A stretch of 52,296 bases of DNA from Prevotella sp. (lineage in GTDB: Bacteria > Bacteroidota > Bacteroidia > Bacteroidales > Bacteroidaceae): positions 1 to 52,296 of the forward strand of contig JAFTGH010000053.1 in NCBI GenBank assembly GCA_017458005.1, given 5' to 3'. The stretch's first letter is position 1; every line of letters begins with the position of its first letter. This document shows positions 38,895 through 49,682 of this stretch, piece by piece. A model generated the notes under the pieces. It was not told where the DNA came from and made no database searches. It saw only the letters and a list, made by a program, of their open reading frames with translations. The position numbers and the translations under genes are program-made.

Positions 38895-39890
38895 TTATCT
38901 AAATGAATCTGTCAGAAGTTTAATCTCAATCTGTGGGGAGATACGCTCGTACAATATATTATATACCGCATCGAGGATAGGCATGTTGACATGGCAATGC
39001 CGATTGATCTCTTTCATACATTTGGTACCAAAATAGCCTTCGGCAATCATCTCCATCTCTATCTGTGCCGACTTGACAGAGTACCCCTTTCCTATCATGG
39101 TTCCGAAAGTACGGTTACGTGAGAAGTTGGAATAACCAGTTACAAGGAGGTCGCCCAGATAGACACTATCGACAATGTTCCGCTCAATAGGGTGAACAAC
39201 CTGCAGGAAGCGAGCCATCTCCTGTACGGCGTTCGCCATCAATACAGCCTGGAAGTTGTCTCCGAATTTCAGTCCGTTACAGATGCCCGCAGCGATAGCA
39301 TAGACGTTCTTTAAGACGGACGAGTATTCAATGCCGATGACATCGGTAGAGGTCTTGGTCTTGATATAATCGCTTGTCAGTACCTCTGCGAAAGCCTGCG
39401 CCTTCTCTCGGTCGGAGCATCCTACCGTCAGATAACTCAATCGCTCCAAGGCAACTTCCTCTGCGTGTGATGGACCTCCGATGCAGGCGAGATTCTCATA
39501 GGGGACATCATAAACCTGATGGAAATACTCTGAGCATACCAGATTCTCATCAGGCACGATACCTTTGATAGCCGTAATGATATATTTGTCTCGAATACGG
39601 GTCTTCAATTTCTTCAAATGACTCTTCAAATAAGGTGATGGCGTGACAAACACCAGTGTGTCATACATCTGTACAATCTTGTTGAGGTCAGAAGAGAAGA
39701 AAATCTCCTCCGTATTGAAGTGGACACTCATTAGGTAGGCGGGATTGTGCCCAAGGCGCTTGAAGTCCTCAATGCGATCATCACGGCGCATATACCATCC
39801 GATGTGGTGGGTGTGCCCCACTACAATCTTGGCAATCGCCGTAGCCCAACTGCCACCGCCAATGATGGCTATCTTCCCGCAGTCGTACAT
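38895..39890 (-). CDS. gpsA: Glycerol-3-phosphate dehydrogenase [NAD(P)+]
   Basis: A 331-aa cytoplasmic enzyme that makes sn-glycerol-3-phosphate for phospholipid synthesis from dihydroxyacetone phosphate. It has the N-terminal Rossmann motif '[14 protein letters not shown]', '[13 protein letters not shown]', '[13 protein letters not shown]', the catalytic Lys in '[19 protein letters not shown]', and the substrate-binding 'SRNRTFG'. It lies 25 bp after lysS. Confidence 0.95.
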   Translation of the reverse strand: MYDCGKIAIIGGGSWATAIAKIVVGHTHHIGWYMRRDDRIEDFKRLGHNPAYLMSVHFNTEEIFFSSDLNKIVQMYDTLVFVTPSPYLKSHLKKLKTRIRDKYIITAIKGIVPDENLVCSEYFHQVYDVPYENLACIGGPSHAEEVALERLSYLTVGCSDREKAQAFAEVLTSDYIKTKTSTDVIGIEYSSVLKNVYAIAAGICNGLKFGDNFQAVLMANAVQEMARFLQVVHPIERNIVDSVYLGDLLVTGYSNFSRNRTFGTMIGKGYSVKSAQIEMEMIAEGYFGTKCMKEINRHCHVNMPILDAVYNILYERISPQIEIKLLTDSFR

Positions 39891-39915
39891 ATTCTTGCTG
39901 TTTCCTTTTGACTAT

Positions 39916-41646
39916 TTACCTGTTTGATGCGTCAATCCACTTCTGAATATCGTCAACAGAGGGCTTTTGCATTTCCAACTTGTATTTCTTCACAATATCT
40001 CCGATCTTCTGTTGGAGTCCCTGTGCCTTCTCCTCCTTGATGTTGGAGATCAGGTTGAAGCCTGCCTTACGCAATACGGGCACCCATTCTTCTGCCACAC
40101 CGATCTCAGCCCATTCCGCAACAGAATTCTGAGGAATCTTCTTCTCGGGCTTCATCTGGGGGAAGAACAATACTTCCTGGATGAAAGTCTTACCAGTCAT
40201 CAGCATCACCAGACGGTCTATGCCGATACCGATACCAGAAGTGGGCGGCATACCATATTGTAAAGCACGCAGGAAGTCTTGGTCGATAATCATCGCCTCG
40301 TCGTCTCCCTTGTCAGCAAGTCTCATCTGCTCGATGAAGCGCTCCTCTTGGTCTATCGGGTCGTTCAACTCGGAATAGGCATTGGCGAGTTCCTTGCCAT
40401 TCACCATCAACTCGAAGCGCTCTGTGAGTCCAGGCTTGCTGCGGTGCATCTTGGTTAGTGGCGACATCTCAACGGGATAATCGGTGATGAATGTGGGCTG
40501 GATAAAGGTTCCCTCACAGAACTCCCCGAAGAGTTCGTCAATCAACTTGCCCTTTCCCATCGTCTCGTCGACCTCCATGCCTTTCTCCTTGCAGAATGCG
40601 CGGATTTCCTCCTCCGTCTTTCCGTCACAGTCGAAACCTGTTTTCTCCTTGATGGCCTCAAGGATAGGCAGACGGCGATAGGGTGCCTTGAAACTAACGA
40701 TATTCCCGTCAATTTCCCGTTCTGGTTTGCCGTTGACGGCAATACAGATGGTTTCCAGCAAATGCTCGGTGAACGACATCATCCAGTTGTAGTCCTTGTA
40801 CTGTACATACAGTTCCATACAAGTGAACTCTGGATTATGGTTACGATCCATACCCTCATTGCGGAAGTTCTTGCCGATCTCATAGACACCCTCAAAGCCA
40901 CCAACGATGAGTCGCTTGAGGTAAAGTTCGGTGGCGATACGCATATACATGTCCTGATCCAGCGCATTGAAATGGGTGATGAAAGGACGTGCCGAGGCAC
41001 CGCCTGCTATCATCTGGAGTGTTGGCGTCTCTACTTCGGTGTATCCTGCCTCATCCAGCACTTTACGTATGGTGCGGATGACGGTGGCACGCTGCAGGAA
41101 AGTATCTTTCACGCCGTCATTGACAACCAAGTCTACATAACGCTGTCTGTAGCGTAACTCGGGATCGTCAAATTTATCGTAGGCTACCCCATCTTTATAT
41201 TTGACAATAGGTAATGGCTTCAGCGATTTGGAGAGCAGCGTCAACTCCTGTGCATGGACGGAGATCTCTCCAGTCTGAGTGCGGAACACATAGCCTTTCA
41301 CACCGATAAAGTCGCCAATGTCCAATAAACGCTTAAATACTTTATTATATAGGTCTTTGTCTTCTCCTGGACAAAGGTCGTCACGGGACACATACACTTG
41401 GATTCTGCCTTTGCTATCCTGGATTTCCGCAAAACTTGCCTTTCCCATGACGCGGCGACTCATCATTCGCCCGGCGATGCAAACCTGTCGAGGCTCGTCC
41501 TCGTCACGGAAATTGTCGCGTATGTCAATAGAAAAAGCATTCGTTGGGTATTCTGCGGCAGGATAGGGGTTAATGCCCATCTGACGCAATTCTTGCAGAC
41601 TCTCGCGTCTGCCAATCTCTTGTTCACTGAGTTCTAAAACGTTCAT
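39916..41646 (-). CDS. lysS: Lysyl-tRNA synthetase, class II
   Basis: 576 aa from the Met at 41646 ('[10 protein letters not shown]'). The longer frame to 41736 crosses a -7 box at 41679-41686. The N-terminal OB-fold anticodon-binding domain includes '[23 protein letters not shown]' (split across the beta barrel). The class II core has motif 1 '[15 protein letters not shown]', motif 2 '[17 protein letters not shown]' and motif 3 '[14 protein letters not shown]'. A C-terminal ~60-residue helical extension is usual in Bacteroidota. Confidence 0.97.
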   Translation of the reverse strand: MNVLELSEQEIGRRESLQELRQMGINPYPAAEYPTNAFSIDIRDNFRDEDEPRQVCIAGRMMSRRVMGKASFAEIQDSKGRIQVYVSRDDLCPGEDKDLYNKVFKRLLDIGDFIGVKGYVFRTQTGEISVHAQELTLLSKSLKPLPIVKYKDGVAYDKFDDPELRYRQRYVDLVVNDGVKDTFLQRATVIRTIRKVLDEAGYTEVETPTLQMIAGGASARPFITHFNALDQDMYMRIATELYLKRLIVGGFEGVYEIGKNFRNEGMDRNHNPEFTCMELYVQYKDYNWMMSFTEHLLETICIAVNGKPEREIDGNIVSFKAPYRRLPILEAIKEKTGFDCDGKTEEEIRAFCKEKGMEVDETMGKGKLIDELFGEFCEGTFIQPTFITDYPVEMSPLTKMHRSKPGLTERFELMVNGKELANAYSELNDPIDQEERFIEQMRLADKGDDEAMIIDQDFLRALQYGMPPTSGIGIGIDRLVMLMTGKTFIQEVLFFPQMKPEKKIPQNSVAEWAEIGVAEEWVPVLRKAGFNLISNIKEEKAQGLQQKIGDIVKKYKLEMQKPSVDDIQKWIDASNR

Positions 41647-41678
41647 CTTTGTTTTTCTTAAGAAATGTAATATGGATG

Positions 41679-41686
41679 CAAAGATA
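41679..41686 (-). promoter_or_regulatory. -7 promoter box of the lysS-gpsA-pgi operon
   Basis: TATCTTTG on the minus strand, 32 bp before the lysS start. Confidence 0.65.
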
Positions 41687-41776
41687 CACATTTTATCTGA
41701 TACATCTTTCTTTTTAGAGTTTTTTATCATTCTCAAAGGTGAGTACGTTAAATAATTGCTAAAAATGCTGACAAAA

Positions 41777-41808
41777 TTTGGTAGGATGAGGATTTATAGT
41801 TATATTTG
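41777..41808 (+). promoter_or_regulatory. Promoter of the ROK-menaquinone operon
   Basis: TTTG (41777-41780), 20 bp, then TATATTTG (41801-41808): a full consensus. It is the only clear promoter seen before 50651 on this strand. Confidence 0.7.
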
Positions 41809-41830
41809 CCCAGATAATACTAACACTGAG

Positions 41831-42811
41831 ATGATAGAGACCAATTTAAATACCAAAGTAATAGGAGTGCACATCCGTGTCGACAGGACAGTTTATGCCT
41901 TGGTTGATATTCGTGGTAATCTGTTAGCGCAAGATGAGTTCGCTACCTCTGACTATCCCAATATCAGCGATTTTGTGACAAAGTTGTCTGATGGTGTCAT
42001 GACCTTGATGGAGTCAAATGGAGGCTATGAGACCGTGCGCTCTATAGGAATAAGTGTTCCCAGTGGGAATTTCCATACTGGTTGTATTGAGAACTCACCC
42101 AATCTTCCTTGGAAAGGTATCGTGCCCTTGGCTGCCATGTTGCGTGACCGCCTAGGTTTGGCTGTCGCTTTGGACAATAATGCCAATGTGGTGGCAATGG
42201 GAGAGCATGCGTTCGGCTCTGCTCATGGTATGAAGGATTTCATCGTTGTCACATTAGGTAGTGGCATGGGTAGTTGCTTGTTCAGTAAAGGTAAGATATA
42301 TCAAGGGACGAATGGCTTTGCAGGAGAAATTGGTCACACCACCTATATCTCAGGAGGTCGTCCATGCGGTTGCGGAAGGCAAGGCTGTTTGGAAAGATAT
42401 ACAGCGACAAAAGGTGTGTTGCAGACGGCACAGGAGGTCATGGATGAGTGCGACACTCCTTCCCTCATGAGGAGCGTACAGCAACTGACGGTGCAGTTGA
42501 TTGTAGAGTTCTGTAATCAGGGCGATGAACTTGCCATTGAGGTGATGCGTCGCACTGGTCGTGCCTTGGGCTTCGGACTTGCCAATTATGCGTCTCTGTT
42601 CACCCCCGAGGCCATCATCCTTGCTGGTGTTGTGTCAAAGGCGGGGAAGTGGCTGTTAGAACCAGCCGATGAGGCTTTCGAGGAGCATGTGTTCCATAAT
42701 ATGAAAGGAAAGGTGAAACTCATTGCCTCTATCTATGACGATAAGGAACTTAATGTGCTTGGTGCAAGTGTACTGGCATGGGATGTAAAAGAATATTCTC
42801 TCTTCAAATAG
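41831..42811 (+). CDS. ROK-family sugar kinase paralogue 1, active site altered
   Basis: 326 aa from the Met at 41831; the longer frame crosses the promoter. The length equals its paralogues. The ROK zinc motif 'CGCGRQGCLE' and the family segments 'NLPWKGIVPLAAMLRDRLG' and 'GFAGEIGH' are conserved. The catalytic Asp of the ROK 'NDA' motif is Asn117 here ('DNNAN'). The N-terminal phosphate loop Asp (DxGGT in ROK kinases) is His in 'GVHIRVDRT'. It is probably inactive as a kinase and may bind sugar as a regulator. First of three tandem copies. Confidence 0.85.
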   Translation: MIETNLNTKVIGVHIRVDRTVYALVDIRGNLLAQDEFATSDYPNISDFVTKLSDGVMTLMESNGGYETVRSIGISVPSGNFHTGCIENSPNLPWKGIVPLAAMLRDRLGLAVALDNNANVVAMGEHAFGSAHGMKDFIVVTLGSGMGSCLFSKGKIYQGTNGFAGEIGHTTYISGGRPCGCGRQGCLERYTATKGVLQTAQEVMDECDTPSLMRSVQQLTVQLIVEFCNQGDELAIEVMRRTGRALGFGLANYASLFTPEAIILAGVVSKAGKWLLEPADEAFEEHVFHNMKGKVKLIASIYDDKELNVLGASVLAWDVKEYSLFK

Positions 42812-42821
42812 CGAATTACCT

Positions 42822-43805
42822 ATGAACGAAAATGTAGCAAAGAGACATGTAGTGGGTGTCGATGTAAGTACGGAGTTGACTACTTATGCGGTGGTTGACA
42901 TCCTGGGGGGAATCATTGCCAAGGAGAGTTTCCCGACATTCGATTATCCCAATGTGAATGAGTATGTGACCGTACTTAGCGAGAAGATTATCACCCTCGT
43001 TGAGCAGCATGGCGGTTATGAGTCTGTCCGTTCTGTGGGAATGAGTGCGCCGAGCGGAAATTTTGTCACAGGTAGTATAGAGAATGCTTCCAATATACCT
43101 TGGAAGGGACATGTGCCTTTGGCTGCCATGTTGCGTGACCGCTTGGGACTTGCCGTCGCCTTGGGTAATGATGCCCATGTGACTGCTGTGGGAGAGAAGA
43201 CATTTGGTGCCGCTCGTGGATTCCGTAATTTCGTGATTGTATCTGTCAGTCATGGCGGTGTGGGAAGTTGCATCTATCTGGATGGTCATGCCCATCTGGG
43301 TGCTGAGGGTTTCGCAGGAGAGTTTGGACATATCTGTTTCAAAGAGAATGGGCGACAGTGTTCTTGTGGGCACTATGGCTGTCTGGAGGAGTATGTCTCT
43401 GCCCGTGGAATGGTGAAAACGGCTCAGGAGATTCTTCAAGAGACGGGAAAGACTAGCGTGCTGCAACAGGTGAATACGATGACTACGCAGGCGATAGCAG
43501 ATGCCTGTGAGCAAGGTGATGAGGTGGCTCTGGAGACCTTCCGCCGCACTGGTTCTATCTTAGGAAAGGCATTGGCTTCTTTAGCGTCGTTGACAGATCC
43601 CGAGGCGATTATACTGACTGGTGACCTGACGCTTTACAGTAAGTGGATCATGGATGTTATGAAGGAGAGTTTTGAGGAGAGTGTTTTCCATAACCTCAAA
43701 GGAAAGGTTAACATCCTGATATCCCCGCTGAATAATAGTGAGCGCGATGTGCTGGGTGCCAGTGCCCTTGCTTGGGAAGTCAAGGAGTATTCGCTGTTTA
43801 AGTAA
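42822..43805 (+). CDS. ROK-family sugar kinase paralogue 2
   Basis: A 327-aa paralogue. Catalytic Asp117 is present ('GNDAH') and the zinc motif is 'CSCGHYGCLE'. The phosphate loop is 'GVDVSTELTT' in place of the canonical DxGGT. It starts 10 bp after copy 1. It may be a glucokinase-like enzyme with altered specificity or activity. Near-identical C-terminal ends (VLGAS-x-LAW-x-V-x-EYSLFK) in all three copies show they arose by duplication. Confidence 0.87.
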   Translation: MNENVAKRHVVGVDVSTELTTYAVVDILGGIIAKESFPTFDYPNVNEYVTVLSEKIITLVEQHGGYESVRSVGMSAPSGNFVTGSIENASNIPWKGHVPLAAMLRDRLGLAVALGNDAHVTAVGEKTFGAARGFRNFVIVSVSHGGVGSCIYLDGHAHLGAEGFAGEFGHICFKENGRQCSCGHYGCLEEYVSARGMVKTAQEILQETGKTSVLQQVNTMTTQAIADACEQGDEVALETFRRTGSILGKALASLASLTDPEAIILTGDLTLYSKWIMDVMKESFEESVFHNLKGKVNILISPLNNSERDVLGASALAWEVKEYSLFK

Positions 43806-43844
43806 GTGCGAAAAATAAACAAATAACTAATTATTATTATATTC

Positions 43845-44825
43845 ATGGAAGTAGATAATGTTAAAACAAGGGTTGTTGGTGTCGATATCAGTAACGAACT
43901 CACCACTTATGCGATAGTCGACATCAGGGGTAATATCATAGCAGAAGACAGTTTTGCGACGACAGACTATCAGGATATCAACAATTTCGTGTCTGTGCTG
44001 AGTGAGAAAATAGTGGAGATTGTGGAGGCTAATGGCGGCTACGAGAAGATACGCTCCGTGGGCATCAGTTCACCGAGTGCCAGTTTTATCTCTGGGTCAC
44101 TGGTCAATGCGCCTAATTTGCCATGGAAGGGTGTCATCCCCTTGGCAGCGATGTTGCGTGACCGTTTAGGACTTGCCGTGGCGTTGGCTAATGATGCCCA
44201 TGTCTCTGCTTTAGGTGAGCATACCTTTGGCTCTGCGCATGGCATGAAAGACTTCATCGTCATCAACCTGGGTGTCGGACTGGGAAGTTGCTTCTTCTCC
44301 CGTGGACATGAGCATCAAGGCTTTGAGGGCTTTGCCGGTGAGATCGGACATACTTGCGTCGACGAGCATGGGCGGACCTGTGCTTGTGGCAAAATAGGAT
44401 GCTTGGAGGCATACGTTGGAGCAAAAGGTATTGTTCGTACTGCCGAGGAACTCATGGCGGCATCTGACGAGCCATCTATGATGCGTGATGTCGAGCGCCT
44501 GTCTCCACGTATTATCGCAGAGTTCTGCGACAAAGGTGATGCGATGGCGATAGAGGTGTTTAAACAGACTGGTCATAAGTTTGGACTTGGTCTTGCCAAC
44601 TATGCTAGTATCGTTAATCCTCAGGCAATCATCCTTACAGGTGGTATCTCTCATGCCGGGAAGTGGTTGATAGACCCGACTCGTGAGGCATTTGAGAAGC
44701 ATGTGTTTGGTAATATGCGTGGCAAGGTGAAGATTCTCGTCTCAGAGTTAAATGACCGTGAGCGTGATGTCTTAGGTGCCAGTGCCCTTGCTTGGGAAGT
44801 TCCGGAATATTCACTCTTCAAATAA
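43845..44825 (+). CDS. ROK-family sugar kinase paralogue 3
   Basis: A 326-aa paralogue with catalytic Asp117 ('ANDAH'), zinc motif 'CACGKIGCLE' and phosphate loop 'GVDISNELTT'. It is 39 bp after copy 2. Its stop codon overlaps the start of the hot-dog thioesterase (TAATG), so translation is coupled to the menaquinone genes. Confidence 0.88.
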   Translation: MEVDNVKTRVVGVDISNELTTYAIVDIRGNIIAEDSFATTDYQDINNFVSVLSEKIVEIVEANGGYEKIRSVGISSPSASFISGSLVNAPNLPWKGVIPLAAMLRDRLGLAVALANDAHVSALGEHTFGSAHGMKDFIVINLGVGLGSCFFSRGHEHQGFEGFAGEIGHTCVDEHGRTCACGKIGCLEAYVGAKGIVRTAEELMAASDEPSMMRDVERLSPRIIAEFCDKGDAMAIEVFKQTGHKFGLGLANYASIVNPQAIILTGGISHAGKWLIDPTREAFEKHVFGNMRGKVKILVSELNDRERDVLGASALAWEVPEYSLFK

Positions 44826-45238
44826 TGGATGTAGAGCATATCAAGCAAATTATCGAGCGAAAGCCGAATCTCAGTACCGCCCTCGGAATGGAGTTTATCT
44901 CCACCCCCGAGGACGATACGTGTATGGCTCGTATGAAGGTCGATGAGCGTAACCGCCAGCCTTTTGGCTTCTTGAGCGGGGGTGCCTCCCTTGCCTTGGC
45001 GGAGAATGTGGCGGGTGTCGGCTCCTGTGCGCTCTGTCCTGACTGTGCCTGTGTGGGTATCGAGGTCAGTGGCAGTCATGTGCAGGCGGTCAGTGAGGGT
45101 GATTCGGTGACTGCCTATGCTCGTCTGCAGCATCGAGGCAGCACCTTGCATGTGTGGAATGTAGATATCAAAAATACTGCGGGGGAGTTGATCTCTACCG
45201 TCCGTGTGACAAACTATATCATCAAAAATCATAAGTGA
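44825..45238 (+). CDS. menI: Hot-dog thioesterase, probable DHNA-CoA hydrolase
   Basis: 137 aa from the Met at 44825, overlapping the ROK stop codon. It is a PaaI/YdiI-type hot-dog protein with 'MEFISTPEDDTCMARM', 'PFGFLSGGASLALAENVAG' (the catalytic Glu in the long helix) and 'VTAYARLQHRGSTLHVW'. It directly precedes menF with one base between them. In the menaquinone pathway 1,4-dihydroxy-2-naphthoyl-CoA must be hydrolysed to DHNA, and this enzyme is the natural candidate. The gene symbol rests on context. Confidence 0.8.
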   Translation: MDVEHIKQIIERKPNLSTALGMEFISTPEDDTCMARMKVDERNRQPFGFLSGGASLALAENVAGVGSCALCPDCACVGIEVSGSHVQAVSEGDSVTAYARLQHRGSTLHVWNVDIKNTAGELISTVRVTNYIIKNHK

Positions 45239-45239
45239 C

Positions 45240-46259
45240 ATGTCGAGTTTCGCCCTCTTTCGTTTGCCGTATGAGCAACAATATACGCTGATAGAGCAAA
45301 CTTCGGGTGAACCGCTCGAATTAGTATCTTGTGGGGAGTTGAGTGGTAAGACGGGATTTGTCGTTTCGCCTTTTGCCCCTTCCTCTGATTGTCCGATACT
45401 CTTGATTCGTCCTGACAGGGTGACTCATGATTTTCCATCGACGATGGAGGTGCCTTTGAGGGACACCGCATCGTCTCTTTCCACGGATTCCTATCGGGAC
45501 TATCAGGTTGACTTTGCCAATTTCCATGCTCATCTGGACAATGGAGACTTCGCGAAGTTAGTCCTGTCACGTAGTATCTTTATCCCTTCGGATACCCAAA
45601 CGCACCCATTGGAGTTGTTCAGGAGAGCATGTGACCGTTATCCTCGGATGATGATCATTCTGGTTTACACCCCGCAGAGTGGGATGTGGCTGGCGGCGAC
45701 ACCGGAGATACTGCTGTCTGGTGGTGGCGAGCAGTGGCAGACAGTTGCCTTGGCTGGTACGATGCCCTTTGAGGAGGATGTCCGATGGAGTGACAAGAAT
45801 ATCCAGGAGCAGCGGTATGTCGCTACTTATATGATAGAGCAGTTGGAGCAGTTTACGACAGATTTCAAGGAGACGGGTCCTCGGACGATACGTGCCGGTC
45901 ATCTTGCCCATCTGCGTAGTGACTTCCATTTCAGCCTACATGATAATAAGGTGATAGGCGACCTCCTTCAGGCGCTTCATCCCACCCCAGCCGTATGTGG
46001 CTTACCCAAGCAGGAGGCTTTCCGTTTCATCCTGCATAACGAGCACCATGACCGTCGTTACTATAGTGGGTTTATGGGACCTCTGTTTGTGGAAGATAAG
46101 ACCAACCTCTTTGTTACCCTCCGTTGTATGCAACTCTTTGCAAATGGCTACCGCCTGTATGCTGGTGGCGGCATCCTGAAAGACAGTCAAGAGGAGCAGG
46201 AATGGCAGGAGACAGAGATCAAACTTGACACCATGCGTAATATTGTAAATAATGTATAG
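45240..46259 (+). CDS. menF: Isochorismate synthase
   Basis: A 339-aa chorismate-binding enzyme, short as in other Bacteroidota. Signatures: 'FAKLVLSRS', 'LAATPEILLSGGGEQWQTVALAGTMP' (the TMP/AGT region), 'HLRSDFHFSL', 'LHPTPAVCGLPKQEAFRFI' and 'YYSGFMGPLF', plus the closing 'YAGGGILKDSQEEQEWQET' with Mg2+-binding Glu. It converts chorismate to isochorismate, the first committed step of menaquinone synthesis. It overlaps menD by 8 bp. Confidence 0.93.
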   Translation: MSSFALFRLPYEQQYTLIEQTSGEPLELVSCGELSGKTGFVVSPFAPSSDCPILLIRPDRVTHDFPSTMEVPLRDTASSLSTDSYRDYQVDFANFHAHLDNGDFAKLVLSRSIFIPSDTQTHPLELFRRACDRYPRMMIILVYTPQSGMWLAATPEILLSGGGEQWQTVALAGTMPFEEDVRWSDKNIQEQRYVATYMIEQLEQFTTDFKETGPRTIRAGHLAHLRSDFHFSLHDNKVIGDLLQALHPTPAVCGLPKQEAFRFILHNEHHDRRYYSGFMGPLFVEDKTNLFVTLRCMQLFANGYRLYAGGGILKDSQEEQEWQETEIKLDTMRNIVNNV

Positions 46260-47793
46260 TAATAAAGAGAATGTAAATATATTGACCTCGTTGTTGGTGG
46301 CTCATGGCATTCGTCATGCCGTCGTGTGTCCTGGCAGTCGCAATGCGCCCATCGTACATAACCTCAACGAGTGTCCTGATATCCAGTGCTATCCCGTGAC
46401 AGATGAGCGCAGTGCGGGCTTCTATGCCTTGGGAATGGCACAATGCCTTAGCCAACCTGTTGCGGTATGCGTCACCAGTGGTACGGCATTGTTGAATCTT
46501 GCCCCAGCCGTTGCTGAGGCGTACTACCAGCATGTTCCGTTGGTCGTTATCTCTGCTGACCGTCCCATCCAGTGGATAGACCAGTTGGATGGTCAGACCC
46601 TGCCGCAGCCAGATGCTTTAGGACGATTCGTCAAGAAAGCAGTATCATTGCCAGAGCCCCATGATGAGGAGGAACGTTGGTATTGCAACCGCTTGGTGAA
46701 TGAGGCGTTAATCGTTCGCCATGCTCCTGTTCATATCAACGTGCCAATCAGTGAGCCATTGTTTGAGTTCACAGTCTCTTCGCTACCTGTTGAGCGGAAG
46801 ATAGAACTGTTGTCTGCGGATACACCGTCGCATACACTGAGTCATGTGTGCAGGATGTTCATGCAGTCGAAACGCCCGATGCTGGTTGACGGACAGCCAT
46901 TGAATCCTAATTTTGATGAGGCTGTCAGTCTCGTGATGGACGATGAGCGTTATGTACCCGATTTAGTATTGTATATCGGTGGCTCTATCGTCAGCAAACG
47001 GGTGAAGCGTTTCTTGCGGAAAGCAAAAGAGACATGGGCTGTCAACTGGACAGGAGAAGTCAATGACACCTTCCAGAACCTGACCCATGTCGTACAAGGT
47101 GACGGAGAGGTGATTGCCGACCAAGTACGTTTCATGCTGGAGCAACAGCCACATCCATTTGTACTGCAATGGCAGGAACTGCTGCATAGCGTTCGTCAAT
47201 ATGGAGGAGAATATGCTCCTGCCTATTCTCAGATGGCAGTCGTCAAGTATTTCGAGTCGCTTATTGATGGTGACAGTCATATCCACTATGCTAATAGTAC
47301 AGCCATTCGCTTGGCAAATATTTATGCCTGTCATTATGTTTATTGCAATCGTGGGGTAAATGGTATCGACGGGTCCTTGTCCACTGCCGCAGGCTTTTCA
47401 CTTGTTACGGACGACCCCGTATTCTGTGTCATTGGTGACTTGAGTTTCTTCTACGACCAGAATGCACTATGGAATCAGAACCTACGTGGTAATTTCCGAA
47501 TACTGTTGATGAATAACGGACGAGGGGGCATCTTTAATATGCTGCATGGTTTGGAACAGAGTCCTGCCCGTGACAAGTTTGTCGCTGCCGAACACCATAC
47601 TTCCGCCAAGGGTATCTGTGAGCAGAATGATATCGTTTACCTGAGGGCGGAGAACATGGCAGAGATGCAGGAGGGTGTTGACCGATTGCTTCAGGAGCAG
47701 AGCGATCGCCCCGTGCTTTTGGAAGTGTTTACGGATGCCGCAGAGGATGAGCGAGTTTTCAAAGAGTATTATGCGCAACTAAAAAAGAGATAG
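46252..47793 (+). CDS. menD: SEPHCHC synthase (thiamine diphosphate-dependent)
   Basis: A 513-aa ThDP enzyme that joins isochorismate with 2-oxoglutarate-derived succinic semialdehyde. The N-terminal pyrimidine-binding domain has '[15 protein letters not shown]' and the catalytic '[14 protein letters not shown]'. The C-terminal ThDP domain has '[18 protein letters not shown]' (GDLSF motif). It is somewhat shorter than the ~555-aa E. coli enzyme. It starts within menF and is followed after 2 bp by menB. Confidence 0.95.
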   Translation: MYSNKENVNILTSLLVAHGIRHAVVCPGSRNAPIVHNLNECPDIQCYPVTDERSAGFYALGMAQCLSQPVAVCVTSGTALLNLAPAVAEAYYQHVPLVVISADRPIQWIDQLDGQTLPQPDALGRFVKKAVSLPEPHDEEERWYCNRLVNEALIVRHAPVHINVPISEPLFEFTVSSLPVERKIELLSADTPSHTLSHVCRMFMQSKRPMLVDGQPLNPNFDEAVSLVMDDERYVPDLVLYIGGSIVSKRVKRFLRKAKETWAVNWTGEVNDTFQNLTHVVQGDGEVIADQVRFMLEQQPHPFVLQWQELLHSVRQYGGEYAPAYSQMAVVKYFESLIDGDSHIHYANSTAIRLANIYACHYVYCNRGVNGIDGSLSTAAGFSLVTDDPVFCVIGDLSFFYDQNALWNQNLRGNFRILLMNNGRGGIFNMLHGLEQSPARDKFVAAEHHTSAKGICEQNDIVYLRAENMAEMQEGVDRLLQEQSDRPVLLEVFTDAAEDERVFKEYYAQLKKR

Positions 47794-47795
47794 AT

Positions 47796-48617
47796 ATGGC
47801 ACAAAGAGAATGGAAAGAAATTAAGAAGTTTGAGGAGATCCTTTTCGAACAGTATAACGGTATTGCGAAGATTACGATCAATCGTCCTCGTTACCGTAAT
47901 GCCTTTACGCCTAAGACGACGTTGGAACTGTCGCAGGCTTTTGCCCTCTGCCGTGAGATGCAGAACATCCGAGTAGTCCTGTTGACAGGTGCTGGTGACA
48001 AGGCATTCTGCTCTGGTGGTGATATGCATGTCAAGGGGCGTGGCGGTTATGTCGATGACGAGGGAGTACCCCGTCTGAGTGTCCTCGATGTGCAGATGCA
48101 GATTCGTCGTCTGCCCAAACCCGTCATCGCCATGGTCAATGGCTATGCCATCGGTGGCGGTCATGTGTTGCATCTGGTATGCGACCTGACGATAGCCTCC
48201 GAGAATGCCATCTTCGGACAGACTGGTCCTAAGGTGGGCTCTTTCGACGCTGGTTTTGGTTCCAGTTATCTGGCACGCATCGTCGGACAGAAGAAAGCCC
48301 GTGAGATATGGTTCCTCTGTCGTCAGTATTCCGCCAAGGAGGCTGAGGTGATGGGTATGGTGAACAAGGTCGTACCCTTCGACCAGTTGGAGGATGAGTG
48401 TGTCGCCTGGGCAGAGGAGATGATGGAGCGCAGTCCTATCGCCCTTCGCATGATCAAGGCAGGACTGAATGCCGAACTTGACGGACAGGCGGGTATCCAG
48501 CAGTTGGCGGGCGATGCCACCATGTTGTATTATTTCCTTGATGAGGCGCAGGAAGGTGGCAAGGCGTTCTTGGAGAAACGTAAACCCGACTTTGAGCAAT
48601 ATCCGAAGATTCCATGA
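47796..48617 (+). CDS. menB: 1,4-dihydroxy-2-naphthoyl-CoA synthase
   Basis: A 273-aa crotonase-fold enzyme. '[19 protein letters not shown]', '[20 protein letters not shown]' (oxyanion hole) and '[20 protein letters not shown]' (catalytic loop with Asp and Ser) are MenB signatures. It cyclises o-succinylbenzoyl-CoA. It overlaps menC by 4 bp. Confidence 0.96.
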   Translation: MAQREWKEIKKFEEILFEQYNGIAKITINRPRYRNAFTPKTTLELSQAFALCREMQNIRVVLLTGAGDKAFCSGGDMHVKGRGGYVDDEGVPRLSVLDVQMQIRRLPKPVIAMVNGYAIGGGHVLHLVCDLTIASENAIFGQTGPKVGSFDAGFGSSYLARIVGQKKAREIWFLCRQYSAKEAEVMGMVNKVVPFDQLEDECVAWAEEMMERSPIALRMIKAGLNAELDGQAGIQQLAGDATMLYYFLDEAQEGGKAFLEKRKPDFEQYPKIP

Positions 48618-49645
48618 AGATAGAGATAGAGGAGCGGACGCTCCATTTCAAGCAACCTGCAGGAACCAGTCGTGGTGTCTATACAGAGCGACGCATTTGG
48701 CTGGTGACGATGACGGATGGAGAACGTGTTGGAGTGGGGGAGTGTGCGCCACTGCCCCAACTCAGTTGCGATGATATCCCGAATTATGCGGAAGTGCTCC
48801 GCCGTTTCTGTGATCAGGTGGAGCAGACAGGTGAGATAGATACAGACTCCATGCGCGACTATCCCTCCATGCTCTTCGGCTTGGAGACGGCATTATTGGA
48901 TGTGAGATGTAAGAAGGAAGATGGAAGAGGCATGCTTTTCGACACCCCATTCAGTCGTGGCGAGGAAGGCATCCCCATCAACGGACTGGTATGGATGGGA
49001 ACCTATGAGGAGATGCGGCAGCGCATCGAACAGAAGTTAGAACAGGGCTTCCATTGTGTCAAACTGAAGATTGGTGCCATCGATTTTGAGGCGGAGTTAG
49101 AACTGCTCAAGAAAATACGGGAGCGCTTCGGACCTCGGGACGTGGAACTGCGGGTGGATGCTAATGGCGCTTTCCCCTACGAGGAGGCACTCTATAAACT
49201 CGAACTGCTCTCCCAGTATGCGCTGCATTCCATCGAGCAACCCATCAAGGCAGGACAATGGAGTTATATGGCGGAACTCTGTAGGGAGTCTCCCCTCCGT
49301 ATCGCCTTGGACGAGGAACTCATTGGAGTCAACGACCCTGACCAGAAGCGACAGATGCTGAACATTATCCGTCCTGCGTATATCATCCTGAAACCGTCCT
49401 TGCATGGTGGTATGACGGGTGTCCGTGAATGGGTGGAGATAGCAAGCGATATGGGCATAGGCTCATGGATTACCTCTGCCCTGGAGAGTAATATTGGCTT
49501 GAATGCCATTGCCCAACTCGCTTCGGATATCTATGGTCCTGCTATTTGCATGCCACAGGGCTTAGGCACAGGACAACTCTTCACCGATAATATCCCCATG
49601 CCTTTAGAGATACGAGGCGACAGATTATGGGTAACGACAGACTAA
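48614..49645 (+). CDS. menC: o-Succinylbenzoate synthase
   Basis: A 343-aa enolase-superfamily enzyme. The catalytic Lys is in '[14 protein letters not shown]', metal ligands are in 'LRVDANGAF' (Asp), 'SIEQPI' (Glu) and 'LDEEL' (Asp), and the second Lys is in '[10 protein letters not shown]'. It dehydrates SHCHC to o-succinylbenzoate. It overlaps menB by 4 bp and is followed by a 37-bp gap. Confidence 0.93.
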   Translation: MKIEIEERTLHFKQPAGTSRGVYTERRIWLVTMTDGERVGVGECAPLPQLSCDDIPNYAEVLRRFCDQVEQTGEIDTDSMRDYPSMLFGLETALLDVRCKKEDGRGMLFDTPFSRGEEGIPINGLVWMGTYEEMRQRIEQKLEQGFHCVKLKIGAIDFEAELELLKKIRERFGPRDVELRVDANGAFPYEEALYKLELLSQYALHSIEQPIKAGQWSYMAELCRESPLRIALDEELIGVNDPDQKRQMLNIIRPAYIILKPSLHGGMTGVREWVEIASDMGIGSWITSALESNIGLNAIAQLASDIYGPAICMPQGLGTGQLFTDNIPMPLEIRGDRLWVTTD

Positions 49646-49682
49646 CAAAATAACAAGAAGTTAAATACGTTAATATGTTATT

